A DNA stretch of 40,238 nucleotides from positions 1-40,238 of the forward strand of contig CAAGGQ010000087.1 in assembly GCA_900769475.1 (NCBI GenBank), in the 5' to 3' direction. This DNA is from Clostridia bacterium (GTDB taxonomy: Bacteria; Bacillota; Clostridia; Oscillospirales; CAG-272). Made by a program: the position numbers and the translations under genes. The first letter of the stretch is position 1; each line of letters opens with the position of its first letter. Positions 24,432-32,379 of this stretch are shown one piece after another. Under the pieces are notes generated by a model. The model was not told the origin of the DNA and did no database searches. It saw only the letters and a program-made list of their open reading frames with translations.

Positions 24432-25196
24432 TTATCGGGTACCGTCCTGGCCATCCTCGGCAGAACCGTCCCCGTCTTTTTTCTTTTTGATACGGAACTT
24501 GGAAAGATCCAGCTTGGATTCCTTTCCTTCCCAGATCCGCTTGAAATTTTCCCGATGCATAAAGAGTACGAAGAGCATGGTGCAAAAGGCCATGGCTACG
24601 TTCAGGCCGTCATTGGCAAACCAGTAGAACAGCATGGGATACACCAGGGCGCACATGATGGACGCCAGGGATACCAAGCGGGTTCCAATGGCAATGATTA
24701 AAAAGATCGCCAGCAGAAACAGGAAAATGATAGGATGAATGGCCAACGCGGCCATGGCGGCACACGCCACTCCCTTGCCGCCCTTGAAGCGGTAAAAGAT
24801 GGGAAACATATGACCAAAGACCACGAAGAACATGGCCAACGCGCCGCCGTCCACGCCATAGATCAAGCGTCCCAACCAAACCGCCGCAATGGCCTTGAGA
24901 AAATCACAGACCATGGTCAGCGCCGCCGCCTTGAGGCCAAAGGTGCGAAGCATATTGGTGGTTCCCGCATTGCCGCTTCCGTGCTGACGAATGTCGTCAT
25001 GGTAGATCAGCTTGGAAAAGATGATGGCGGGATTGACGCTTCCCAGCAAATACGGGAGAATGATGCAGGCCAGCGCACCAAAGAAAAAGGCAATGGCACG
25101 GGGCGTACCGCTCAATCCCATAGAATCACAAAAGCCGATTGTCAGGTTCCACACCACCTCGATGGGCTCCCCTACGGCCATATGTGCAAATAGCAT
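24432..25196 (-). CDS. plsY: Glycerol-3-phosphate acyltransferase PlsY
   Basis: 254 residues. Transfers acyl groups from acyl-phosphate to glycerol-3-phosphate, the first step of phospholipid synthesis, in the inner membrane. Family motifs: GSVNPAIIFSK...GSGNAGTTN (about 50-80), GHMFPIFYRFKGGKG (second motif, the glycine-rich KGGKG). Longer than the common 200 residues: about 40 extra at the N-terminus and a charged C-terminal tail (KKKKDGDGSAEDGQDG). The partner plsX is not in the window. GGAGG site. In an operon with the peptidase (18-bp gap) and the methyltransferase. Confidence 0.93.
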   Translation of the reverse strand: MLFAHMAVGEPIEVVWNLTIGFCDSMGLSGTPRAIAFFFGALACIILPYLLGSVNPAIIFSKLIYHDDIRQHGSGNAGTTNMLRTFGLKAAALTMVCDFLKAIAAVWLGRLIYGVDGGALAMFFVVFGHMFPIFYRFKGGKGVACAAMAALAIHPIIFLFLLAIFLIIAIGTRLVSLASIMCALVYPMLFYWFANDGLNVAMAFCTMLFVLFMHRENFKRIWEGKESKLDLSKFRIKKKKDGDGSAEDGQDGTR

Positions 25197-25213
25197 GAAG
25201 GTTTCCTCCTACG

Positions 25214-26296
25214 TTAAAACAGTTCGATCAGATCCTTGGGGCTCTTGGTAAAGTCGTAAAAGCTTCCGTCGGGACGAATGCAGGCCATATCCTCAATGCG
25301 GCAACCGTATTTGCCCTCCAGATAGATGCCGGGTTCAAAGGTGATCACGTGACCGCGCTCAAGCACGTCCTTTTCTCCGGCGGCAAAGGAGAGGCGAGGA
25401 TTCTCGTGGATCAAAAGGCCCACGCCGTGTCCCAGGGAATGTCCAAAACAGCCCTCGTAGCCGGCGCCGTGAATGATATCTCTTGCAATGGTGTCCAGCT
25501 TGCGGCAGGAAACACCCTCGGCAGCGGCCTCCAGTGCCGCGGTCTGTGCACGGAGCACCGTGTTATATACCTTCTTGATCTCATCGTCGGCCTTTCCCAG
25601 CACCACGGTACGGGTCATATCCGAGCAGTAGCCGTCAACCCGCGCGCCAAAGTCCATGGTCAAAAAGCCCTTTTCCAGCTTGCAACGGCGAGGAACGCCG
25701 TGGGGACGTGCCGAATTGGTGCCCGAAACCGCAATGGTATCAAAGGCCAGCGCCTCGGCACCGTTCTTACGCATGAAGAACTCCAGCTCCAGAGCCACCT
25801 CGATCTCAGTCATTTCGGGTTGGATCCACTCGATGATATGCGCAAAGGCCGCGTCGGTCACTGACTGGGCGCGGGCAATGATCTCCAGCTCCGCTTCATC
25901 CTTGCAGATGCGGAGGTGGGAAAGAATCTCCGAAGCTCCGCCCGAAAGGGTAAAGTCCTTCAGGATCTCGCTGTAGCGACGGAAGGTGGCGCAGGACATA
26001 TCTTGATCCTCGGTGGCCACGGTCTTGGCACCGTTATCGGAAAGAAGGCCGCCCACACAGAGAAGCATGCCGCCCTCGGGCACCACCACGGTCAGCTCCT
26101 TGGAGGTCTGGGCCCGTGCCGCCTCGGCGTAGCGGAAATCGGTAATCAGATAGGATTGCTTTTGGGTCACCAGCACCAGTCCGTCATCAAAATCGAAGCC
26201 CGAAAGATAGCGTTGGTTGCGTTTATCGGTAATGATCGCCGCGTCGTAGCCGGCCTCGGCCAGCCCTTGGCGAAATTTGGTAAGATGTGACATCAT
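25214..26296 (-). CDS. M24 metallopeptidase (Xaa-Pro peptidase type)
   Basis: 360 residues starting at a double ATG (26296/26293) after AAAGGGG. N-terminal creatinase-like domain (about 1-125) and C-terminal pita-bread domain. Metal ligands: D in MDFGARVDGY, D in CSDMTRT, H in GHSLGHGVG, E in TFEPGIY, and E in CRIEDM. Together with the proline-peptide His in SARPHG these identify an aminopeptidase P or prolidase, cleaving X-Pro peptides in the cytoplasm. First gene of the leftward operon; begins behind an extended -10 promoter. Confidence 0.92.
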   Translation of the reverse strand: MMSHLTKFRQGLAEAGYDAAIITDKRNQRYLSGFDFDDGLVLVTQKQSYLITDFRYAEAARAQTSKELTVVVPEGGMLLCVGGLLSDNGAKTVATEDQDMSCATFRRYSEILKDFTLSGGASEILSHLRICKDEAELEIIARAQSVTDAAFAHIIEWIQPEMTEIEVALELEFFMRKNGAEALAFDTIAVSGTNSARPHGVPRRCKLEKGFLTMDFGARVDGYCSDMTRTVVLGKADDEIKKVYNTVLRAQTAALEAAAEGVSCRKLDTIARDIIHGAGYEGCFGHSLGHGVGLLIHENPRLSFAAGEKDVLERGHVITFEPGIYLEGKYGCRIEDMACIRPDGSFYDFTKSPKDLIELF

Positions 26297-26319
26297 AGGT
26301 CCCCTTTCTTCATTGTGGG

Positions 26320-26395
26320 CAAAATTTTGTAGAGCCATGCGGGGCAATCAGTCGCCCGCGGCGCACGGTTCACAGTTTACTTCTCCATTATATCA
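26320..26395 (-). promoter_or_regulatory. Extended -10 promoter and structured leader of the peptidase-plsY operon
   Basis: Minus strand TGA-TATAAT (26387-26395) is an extended -10 with no good -35. The leader of about 80 nt holds a hairpin (GGGC 26342-26345 with GCCC 26354-26357, plus flanking GC pairs) and CAAAATTTTG (26320-26329). Confidence 0.55.
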
Positions 26396-26435
26396 TATTT
26401 TTCATGAAATGTATAGACATTCTTCCAATTTTTTT

Positions 26436-26485
26436 TTGAACAGGGCGTTAATATGACAAAATTATCTTTCCCGGTGGAGTATAAT
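26436..26485 (+). promoter_or_regulatory. Candidate Spo0A-dependent spoIIG promoter
   Basis: ATGACA (26453-26458) and perfect TATAAT (26480-26485) are 21 bp apart. Wide spacing is a mark of the spoIIG promoter of Bacillus subtilis, which needs Spo0A. Candidate Spo0A-box-like sequences, TGTTCAA (minus strand, 26436-26442) and TGTCATA (minus strand, 26452-26458), are 16 bp apart; they match TGTCGAA imperfectly. Confidence 0.5.
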
Positions 26486-26507
26486 AAGGGAAAGAAAGGA
26501 GGTCCCC

Positions 26508-27374
26508 ATGCAAACCGATCTCTACGCCGATCTTTATTTTTTGGTCAACGCCAGCATGGATCTGCTCTGTTTGATGATCACGGGATCCCTGCTCCACCGC
26601 AGACTGCCCCGCCTCCGGGGGCTTTTGGCCGCCGCCCTGGGAGGCGGTTACGCCCTGCTCTCCCTGCTGCTGGGCTGGAGTGGACTTTCGGGCCTCCTGC
26701 TCGATGCTCTCGCCGCCCTCCTGCTCTGTGCCCTGGCCTTTGGAAGACGGCAAGGTCTGGGAAGCACCCTTTTACGGGTCACTCCTCTCTTCTGGTTTGT
26801 TTCCATGACCCTTGGAGGCGTGATGACCGCGCTCTTTGGTGCTCTGAACCGCTTGCACCTTCCCTGGGAGAGATGGGAGGGACAGGATCTCTCGGTTTGG
26901 AGCTTTGCCATTGTGGGAAGCCTTGCCGCGCTCCTGACCGCGGGGGGCGGCGGCTTTTGGAAGCGCACGAAGAGTCTCCGCACCGTCACCGTGGAGGCGG
27001 TGCTGTTTGGAACCCCCGTTACCCTTTGCGCCTTGGAGGACTCGGGGAACCTGCTCCGCGATCCCATCAGCGGAAAAAGCGTAATCGTGGCCGATCTGAA
27101 TGCCGTGAGGGTCGCCCTTCCCAAGGATCTGACCGCGGCCTGCGAGAAAAACGATTGCGCCCTGTGGTTTTCTTCCCATTCTCCGGAAGTCACCAAGACC
27201 CGTCCCGTGGTTGCCCACACCGCCACGGGAAAGCGCCTTCTCCCTGCCATTCTGCCCGACACCCTCTTTTTGACCCGGAACGGGGAACGCTACCCCGCCG
27301 ACTATCTCATCGCCCCCACGCCTCTCTCCGCGCCCCTGCCCAAGGATGGCAACGCCGTGATCGCCGCGGATTGA
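26508..27374 (+). CDS. spoIIGA: Sigma-E processing peptidase SpoIIGA
   Basis: 288 residues. N-terminal half has about five membrane segments (first one 9-29: YFLVNASMDLLCLMITGSLL), second half is a pepsin-like aspartic protease domain with catalytic D178 in EDSGNLLRDP. It cleaves the pro-sequence of sigma-E after asymmetric division in sporulation. It sits directly before sigE, as in other spore formers. Sequence after residue 80 is diverged but layout, motif and neighbour agree. GGAGG site. Confidence 0.93.
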   Translation: MQTDLYADLYFLVNASMDLLCLMITGSLLHRRLPRLRGLLAAALGGGYALLSLLLGWSGLSGLLLDALAALLLCALAFGRRQGLGSTLLRVTPLFWFVSMTLGGVMTALFGALNRLHLPWERWEGQDLSVWSFAIVGSLAALLTAGGGGFWKRTKSLRTVTVEAVLFGTPVTLCALEDSGNLLRDPISGKSVIVADLNAVRVALPKDLTAACEKNDCALWFSSHSPEVTKTRPVVAHTATGKRLLPAILPDTLFLTRNGERYPADYLIAPTPLSAPLPKDGNAVIAAD

Positions 27375-27410
27375 GAATCCATACCCGTATTTTATTTTTG
27401 GAGGATTTCT

Positions 27411-28106
27411 ATGAAGCTCTTTTTCAAGATCCGCTTGTGGATCGCCGCCCATTGCAAGCCCAAAAGTCTGTTTTACATCAACGGCCCCGAGGTTCTGCCC
27501 GCGCCCCTGCCCCAGGAGCTGGAGGCCGAATACATTGCCCGCCTGGAGGAGGAAAGCGCTCGCACGGTGCTGGTGGAGCACAACCTGCGCCTGGTGGTGT
27601 ATATTGCCAAACGCTTTGAAAACACCGGCACCGGCATGGAGGATCTAATCTCCATTGGCACCCTGGGGCTGATCAAGGCCATCAACAGCTTTCGTGCCGA
27701 AAAAAACATTAAGCTGGCCACCTACGCTTCCCGTTGTATCGAAAACGAGATCCTGATGCACATCCGCAAGAACAGCGGACAAAAATGCGAAGTTTCCATC
27801 GACGAGCCGCTGAACGTGGATTGGGACGGCAACGAGCTCCTCCTCTCGGACATTCTGGGAAACGATGAGGACAGCGTTTCCTACGATCTGGAGCAGCGGG
27901 AGGAGCGCAAGGTGGTGCGCGCCGCCGTAGCCACCCTGGAGCCACGGGAACGGGAGCTGATCGAGCTTCGCTACGGTCTGCGCGGCGGTGAGGAAATGAC
28001 CCAAAAAGAGGTGGCCGATCTCCTGGGCATCTCCCAGTCCTACATCTCCCGATTGGAAAAGCGGATCCTCTCCCGCCTGCGGGACTCTTTGGCGGGAAAG
28101 ATATAG
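27411..28106 (+). CDS. sigE: RNA polymerase sporulation sigma factor sigma-E (mother cell)
   Basis: 231 residues. The first 25 or so (MKLFFKIRLWIAAH) form the pro-sequence removed by SpoIIGA. Region 2: VEHNLRLVVYIAKRFENTG, EDLISIGTLGLIKAINSF; region 3 and region 4 with the helix-turn-helix TQKEVADLLGISQSYISRLEKR. Directs mother-cell transcription early in sporulation. GGAGG before the ATG and 37 bases from spoIIGA, so one operon. In many Firmicutes sigG comes next; here a large palindromic terminator follows instead. Confidence 0.97.
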   Translation: MKLFFKIRLWIAAHCKPKSLFYINGPEVLPAPLPQELEAEYIARLEEESARTVLVEHNLRLVVYIAKRFENTGTGMEDLISIGTLGLIKAINSFRAEKNIKLATYASRCIENEILMHIRKNSGQKCEVSIDEPLNVDWDGNELLLSDILGNDEDSVSYDLEQREERKVVRAAVATLEPRERELIELRYGLRGGEEMTQKEVADLLGISQSYISRLEKRILSRLRDSLAGKI

Positions 28107-28176
28107 TTTTTGAGAGTGAGAGAGAAAATTTCGTAGCCGCAAAGCATTGGAATTCGCACCCCTGCCCTCCTACATA

Positions 28177-28216
28177 CGCAAAACGGAACCCACCGCGCGG
28201 TGGGTTCCGTTTTGCG
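28177..28216. terminator. 40-base perfect palindromic terminator
   Basis: 28177-28196 is the exact complement of 28197-28216, effectively a stem of 18 bp with a CGCG turn. Separates sigE from the convergent acyl-CoA ligase gene. Confidence 0.9.
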
Positions 28217-28230
28217 TTTCTATCGTTTTT

Positions 28231-29940
28231 TTACTTAACCAAATGTCTCTTGATCTTCTTGGAGGTGGTCTTCTCAAAGGCCTCATAGCGGAATTCCACA
28301 TCGCGGATCTGCTTATAAGACACCAGCTTGTGGTTCATCTTGTTCACCTGGGCGCGAATGGTCTCCTCGATCTTTTCGTGCTCCTCGTTCCGCTCGAACT
28401 GATCCAGCTGAGGATATACCAGGGCGGTGAGAGTCACCTCGTCCGAGCCCTCGGCCTTACGTCCCAAAACCACGCACTCGGCTATGGTATCGATCTTGGC
28501 AAGATACTCCTCGATCTCCTCGGGGAATACGTTCTTACCGTTCTCCAGAACGATCACGTTCTTCTTCCGTCCCGTAATGAAAATGTAGCCGTCGTCATCC
28601 ATGTAACCTACGTCACCCGTGCAGAACCAGCCGTCCTCGGTAAAGACCTTGGCGGTCTCCTCGGGATTTTTATAGTAGCCCAGCATCACATTGTTGCCCT
28701 TGACCTGGATCTCGCCTTCGGCAAAGCCCTTGTCGTTTTCGTGCTCAGAGGCAATGCGAACCTCACAGCAGGGCACGGCAGGACCAACCGATCCCTTCTT
28801 GGGAGCGTAGTAGGGGCTCACGGCGATCAGAGGCGCGCACTCGGTAATACCGTAGCCCTCGTGAATATCAATGCCAAACTCGGCAAAGGTATCCACCAGC
28901 TCGGGATTGAGGGCGGCTCCGCCGCAAACGATCTTCTTCAAATTGCCGCCAAAGGCTGCGGTCACCTGCTTAAAGAAGGTGGAACGCATATCCAGGTTGA
29001 CGCCGCGCATCGCACGGGAAACCTTGGTAAGACCCTTGAGCAGCTTATCCTTTTTGCCCTTTCTGGCCTCCTCCCAGATCTTTTTGTTCATGGTGCTCAC
29101 GAACAGAGGCACCAGAACCAGACCCGTGGGCTTGAAGAGAGCGAAGTTCTTAAGAACCCGCTTCAGGCTATCGTTAATGGCAATGTTCATACCATAGTTC
29201 AAGCCGGCGATCATAATGGCCAGCTCGTAGGTATGGTGAATGGGAAGCACCGAAACGATGGCATCGTCGGCCGAGAAGTTTACAGTCTCGCAGGCCGCGT
29301 TCACCACCGATACCACGTTCTTTTCAGAAAGCATCACGCACTTACTGCTGCCCGTGGTGCCCGAGGTAAAGAGCATTTCCACCATGCGCTCGGGATCCAG
29401 CAGCTGGGGATACTCATAGCCCTTCTTCAGCTCCTCCTCACCCATATCCATCAGCTCACTGTAGGGCAGGACACGCTCGGAGAGCACCGCGCCCTTTTCG
29501 GGAGCCATGGGAATGAGCGTTTTTACCGTGGGATGCTCCTGCTCCAGATGCTTGAACTTTTCGTTGAAGGTGTGAGAATACACAATGGCATCCACCTCGG
29601 CAAAGGCCAGAAAGCCCTCGATCTCCTCCACGGCCAGCTCTCGGTCCATGGGAACGGCAACACCGCCGGCGGCAATGGCCGCAATGTAGGAAGACACCCA
29701 CTCCACCGAGGTCTCGCCAATGATGGCAATGCGCTTTCCTGCCAGTCCAGCGGCGGCATAGCCGGCCGCCTGCTGCAAGAATTTGGCCGCCAGATTCTTA
29801 TAAGTAATGGACAGCAGATTGTGCTGACGGTCAAAATACCGATATGCGGTCCGATCGCCAAAGCTTTTGATCTTGGTTGCAAAATCTGCAATGCTTTCAA
29901 TGGGCGTATAGATACGCTCCGTCTTTTTTACTTTACTCAT
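28231..29940 (-). CDS. AMP-binding long-chain acyl-CoA synthetase
   Basis: 569 residues from the ATG at 29940, overlapping the marR stop by 8 bases. ANL superfamily: P-loop LFTSGTTGSSKCVMLS, GYGITECAPLIA (motif A5), TGDVGYMDDDGYIFITGR (A8), and K near the C-terminus in TTSKKIKRHLV. Activates fatty acids as acyl-adenylates and then CoA thioesters, in the cytoplasm or membrane face. Translational coupling with the MarR regulator suggests fatty-acid-controlled expression. Chain-length preference not readable. Confidence 0.92.
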   Translation of the reverse strand: MSKVKKTERIYTPIESIADFATKIKSFGDRTAYRYFDRQHNLLSITYKNLAAKFLQQAAGYAAAGLAGKRIAIIGETSVEWVSSYIAAIAAGGVAVPMDRELAVEEIEGFLAFAEVDAIVYSHTFNEKFKHLEQEHPTVKTLIPMAPEKGAVLSERVLPYSELMDMGEEELKKGYEYPQLLDPERMVEMLFTSGTTGSSKCVMLSEKNVVSVVNAACETVNFSADDAIVSVLPIHHTYELAIMIAGLNYGMNIAINDSLKRVLKNFALFKPTGLVLVPLFVSTMNKKIWEEARKGKKDKLLKGLTKVSRAMRGVNLDMRSTFFKQVTAAFGGNLKKIVCGGAALNPELVDTFAEFGIDIHEGYGITECAPLIAVSPYYAPKKGSVGPAVPCCEVRIASEHENDKGFAEGEIQVKGNNVMLGYYKNPEETAKVFTEDGWFCTGDVGYMDDDGYIFITGRKKNVIVLENGKNVFPEEIEEYLAKIDTIAECVVLGRKAEGSDEVTLTALVYPQLDQFERNEEHEKIEETIRAQVNKMNHKLVSYKQIRDVEFRYEAFEKTTSKKIKRHLVK

Positions 29941-30472
29941 GATCACCCGTCGCCAACGCGACGCCTCCTATCTTTGTTTGGGATGCGCTTCCGGCATCCG
30001 GGGATTTCATTTTTTCCTTGTTGGAATACACTTGGGACACCAATTCGCGTGCCTCCCGCAGTTGCTCCTTGCTCACGCCGCTGATGATCTTTCCGATAAA
30101 TACGGAAGAGGCATCTTTGAGCCGTTCCAACACGGGCTGAGAGATACTGCTAAGGTAGATCAGCACCGAGCGCCGATCCTTTTCGTCTGGGTTTACGGTA
30201 ACGTACTTCTTTTGCCGCAGGCTTTCCACTGCCTGGCTGATCATTCCCTTGGAAAGATGCACCGTTTCGCTAATGCCCTTGACCGTGTTCCGTTCGGGGT
30301 GCTGCTTTAAGGACATGAGCACGTCGATCTCATTCCGCGAAAATCCGAGGTCCATTACCGAATGGTAGCAATAGGCACGAAAATACTTGCTCACGTCCAT
30401 CAGCTTGGTGAAAATGTTGTAAACATCCTCGGTATCCTCCACCCCGTGGGGGCGAGTTTCTTCGTTCTCCAT
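29933..30472 (-). CDS. MarR-family transcriptional regulator
   Basis: 179 residues. Winged helix-turn-helix about 45-125: FSRNEIDVLMSLKQHPERNTVKGISETVHLSKGMISQAVESLRQKKYVTVNPDEKDRRSVLIYL, with the wing DEKDRRS. Helical dimer segments flank it. First gene of the pair with the acyl-CoA ligase; an inverted repeat around its own -35 points to autoregulation, possibly released by acyl-CoA (inference). Confidence 0.93.
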   Translation of the reverse strand: MENEETRPHGVEDTEDVYNIFTKLMDVSKYFRAYCYHSVMDLGFSRNEIDVLMSLKQHPERNTVKGISETVHLSKGMISQAVESLRQKKYVTVNPDEKDRRSVLIYLSSISQPVLERLKDASSVFIGKIISGVSKEQLREARELVSQVYSNKEKMKSPDAGSASQTKIGGVALATGDHE

Positions 30473-30520
30473 CCGGCACTTTCCTTCCTTTCTTTGTTCT
30501 GTGATTTGAGCACAACAGAG

Positions 30521-30572
30521 ATTATAACAGAGATTTGGTAATTTGTCAATACAAAAATCGTTTTATACCAAA
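30521..30572 (-). promoter_or_regulatory. marR promoter with flanking inverted repeat
   Basis: Minus strand TTGACA (30544-30549), 17-bp spacer, TATAAT (30521-30526): perfect consensus. TTTGGTA (30534-30540) and TACCAAA (30566-30572) form an inverted repeat with centres 32 bp (three turns) apart, bracketing the -35. Confidence 0.85.
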
Positions 30573-30594
30573 CTATTTTTCAAAAAACAAAAAA

Positions 30595-30622
30595 CCGCAG
30601 GCATCCGTGGGGATGCCTGCGG
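30595..30622 (-). terminator. Terminator of solute-binding protein gene 1
   Basis: 12-bp perfect stem (30595-30606 with 30611-30622), loop GTGG; T-rich on the minus-strand side. Confidence 0.9.
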
Positions 30623-30647
30623 GGGGAAATGTTTTTTCAAACCAGGA

Positions 30648-32147
30648 TCAGCCCACTCCGTACAGAGTAAGGATCTGCTGGAAGGCGCTTTCGGTTACCG
30701 CGCCGGAGGATGCCCACTGAGAGGACCACTGGGTGGTGCCCTTGGTGCAGTTGGTAATCATCTTTCTGGGGTCTACGGTAAATACGAAGGAGTAGATCTG
30801 GCAGAAGTCGAAGGTGATGGTCTCACGGATCAGATCGTACATCTCAGCCAGTCTTTCATCGGGAGCGTAGCGAAGCTTCACGCAAGCGTCAAAGTATACG
30901 GGAGCTACCTGACGGTAGGACTCGGAAGCCATACACTCGATCAAAGCAGCGGATTCCTGAAGATCCTCGGTCTCGATGGGAGCCATCCAAGCGGTGTGGT
31001 GGTTTGCCACGTTGCTGATGTACATTTCCTGGTTTTCGTCACCCTTCGGAACGGGAACTACACCGTAGTCCAGCTCCATACCCTTGCTTACGGCAGAGTT
31101 TACCATGACCAGAGAGGTGGTGTACAGAATGGTGCGCTCTTCAAAGAAAGCGGTGGTGTGGCCCTTGGTATCGTAGAGCAGGAAGTCGTTGGTATCGGTA
31201 GCCACGTTGAAGCGGTCGATCCACTCGGTCATCTTGGTGGAATCGTCCATGATCAGCTCGGGAATCCCCTCGGCGTTCCGCTGAGAGTAACGGTAGCCCA
31301 TGGAGAAGAACCAGGTCTCGATCTTGGCCTCGGTACCGGTAACCACGCCGAAGAAGTCGGAATCGTCCTTAATACCGTTGCTGTTCAGATCCTGCCAGGT
31401 ATCCTTAATCATGGCCATCATGTTATCAAAGGTCCACTCGTTGGCCTTTACCATTTCGTAAGGGCTGCGCATATTGTGGGACTCGATGAGCTCGTTGTTG
31501 AAGAAGGTTCCGTGCAGATGCTGCAGGGTGGTCTTGGAAGAGTTCTCTACCAGACCGTAAACCACATCATTGATCATGATCTCATCCAGGAAGGCCTGAG
31601 GCCACCAGGGAGCGGTCAGATCGATGTAGTCGGTGTCACCCAGGTTTTGCAGCAGTCCCTGCTGTGCCAGAGCACCGGGGAACAGGTTGTAGGCCAGGAT
31701 GGCGTCAAAAGCGTCACCGGTGGTGGAGGTAGTCTCTACCAACTTGAAGAACTCGGTTCTTGCGTTGTTCCACTGACCGTCCTTGGGAACCCAAGTGATC
31801 TCGGTGTCCAGTCGTTCCTGAACGGTGAGCCAACGGTTGTAGATGGCGTTTGAAACTACGTTCTCGGAAAGCTCCTCGGGGCAAACGTCACCCTTATTGT
31901 GCTGGCTGTACAGGATCTTGACCTCACGGTTGAAGCTCAGATCCTCGGGAAGGTTATCCAGCAAATAACCGTCCTCGTCGGTTTTGGCACCGGTCTCTTG
32001 AGTTGCACTACCGGTTGCATTGCCGTTATTGCCCTGAGTAGAATCGGGGGTGTTTCCCTCGGTACCGCAGGCAACAAAAGCAGCAGCCACCATGCAGAGC
32101 GCCATGATCAGGCAGATCACGCGTGCCAGGGTCACTGTTTTTTTCAT
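30648..32147 (-). CDS. Extracellular solute-binding lipoprotein (family 1-like), copy 1
   Basis: 499 residues from the ATG at 32147 (AAGGAGG upstream). Lipobox with C27 (FVAC), Gly/Thr/Asn-rich linker to about residue 55, then a two-lobed binding-protein fold: FNREVKILYS near 70, NEWTFDNMMAMIKDTWQDLNSNG, FFGVVTGTEAK, YGVVPVPKGDENQ and ALIECMASESYRQV are typical of sugar ABC transporter binding proteins. No permease or ATPase gene lies nearby, so it probably shares a transporter elsewhere. Closely related to the neighbour at 32380, with which it forms a tandem pair. Ligand unknown. Confidence 0.88.
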   Translation of the reverse strand: MKKTVTLARVICLIMALCMVAAAFVACGTEGNTPDSTQGNNGNATGSATQETGAKTDEDGYLLDNLPEDLSFNREVKILYSQHNKGDVCPEELSENVVSNAIYNRWLTVQERLDTEITWVPKDGQWNNARTEFFKLVETTSTTGDAFDAILAYNLFPGALAQQGLLQNLGDTDYIDLTAPWWPQAFLDEIMINDVVYGLVENSSKTTLQHLHGTFFNNELIESHNMRSPYEMVKANEWTFDNMMAMIKDTWQDLNSNGIKDDSDFFGVVTGTEAKIETWFFSMGYRYSQRNAEGIPELIMDDSTKMTEWIDRFNVATDTNDFLLYDTKGHTTAFFEERTILYTTSLVMVNSAVSKGMELDYGVVPVPKGDENQEMYISNVANHHTAWMAPIETEDLQESAALIECMASESYRQVAPVYFDACVKLRYAPDERLAEMYDLIRETITFDFCQIYSFVFTVDPRKMITNCTKGTTQWSSQWASSGAVTESAFQQILTLYGVG

Positions 32148-32203
32148 TGGAAATTCCTCCTTAAAATAAATATAGATCGTTTTCGACATACGTCGTCCCT
32201 TTT

Positions 32204-32232
32204 ATTATATCACTTTTAAAACCAAAAAACAA
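32204..32232 (-). promoter_or_regulatory. Promoter of solute-binding protein gene 1
   Basis: Minus strand TTGTTT (32227-32232), 17-bp spacer, TATAAT (32204-32209). Confidence 0.7.
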
Positions 32233-32323
32233 GGGGCACATATAACCTCGACCATGGGTGATTTTAACCCATTCTGATCAAATAGAACAAAAAAGAGGGG
32301 CTGTTTTATTCAAAATGACAAAA

Positions 32324-32370
32324 ATACGAGCAACGGCTCCCTACCCGCGGCAGGGAGCCGTTGCTCGTAT
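32324..32370 (-). terminator. Terminator of solute-binding protein gene 2
   Basis: 19-bp perfect stem (32324-32342 with 32352-32370), 9-nt loop, T-run on the minus strand. Confidence 0.92.
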
Positions 32371-32379
32371 CAAAAACGA

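Noticed and set aside
28177..28216. 40-base palindrome as an origin or operator
   Set aside because: Placed between two convergent gene ends; terminator explains it.
28147..30084. 645-codon rightward reading frame
   Set aside because: Antisense to the acyl-CoA ligase, which has all its family motifs.
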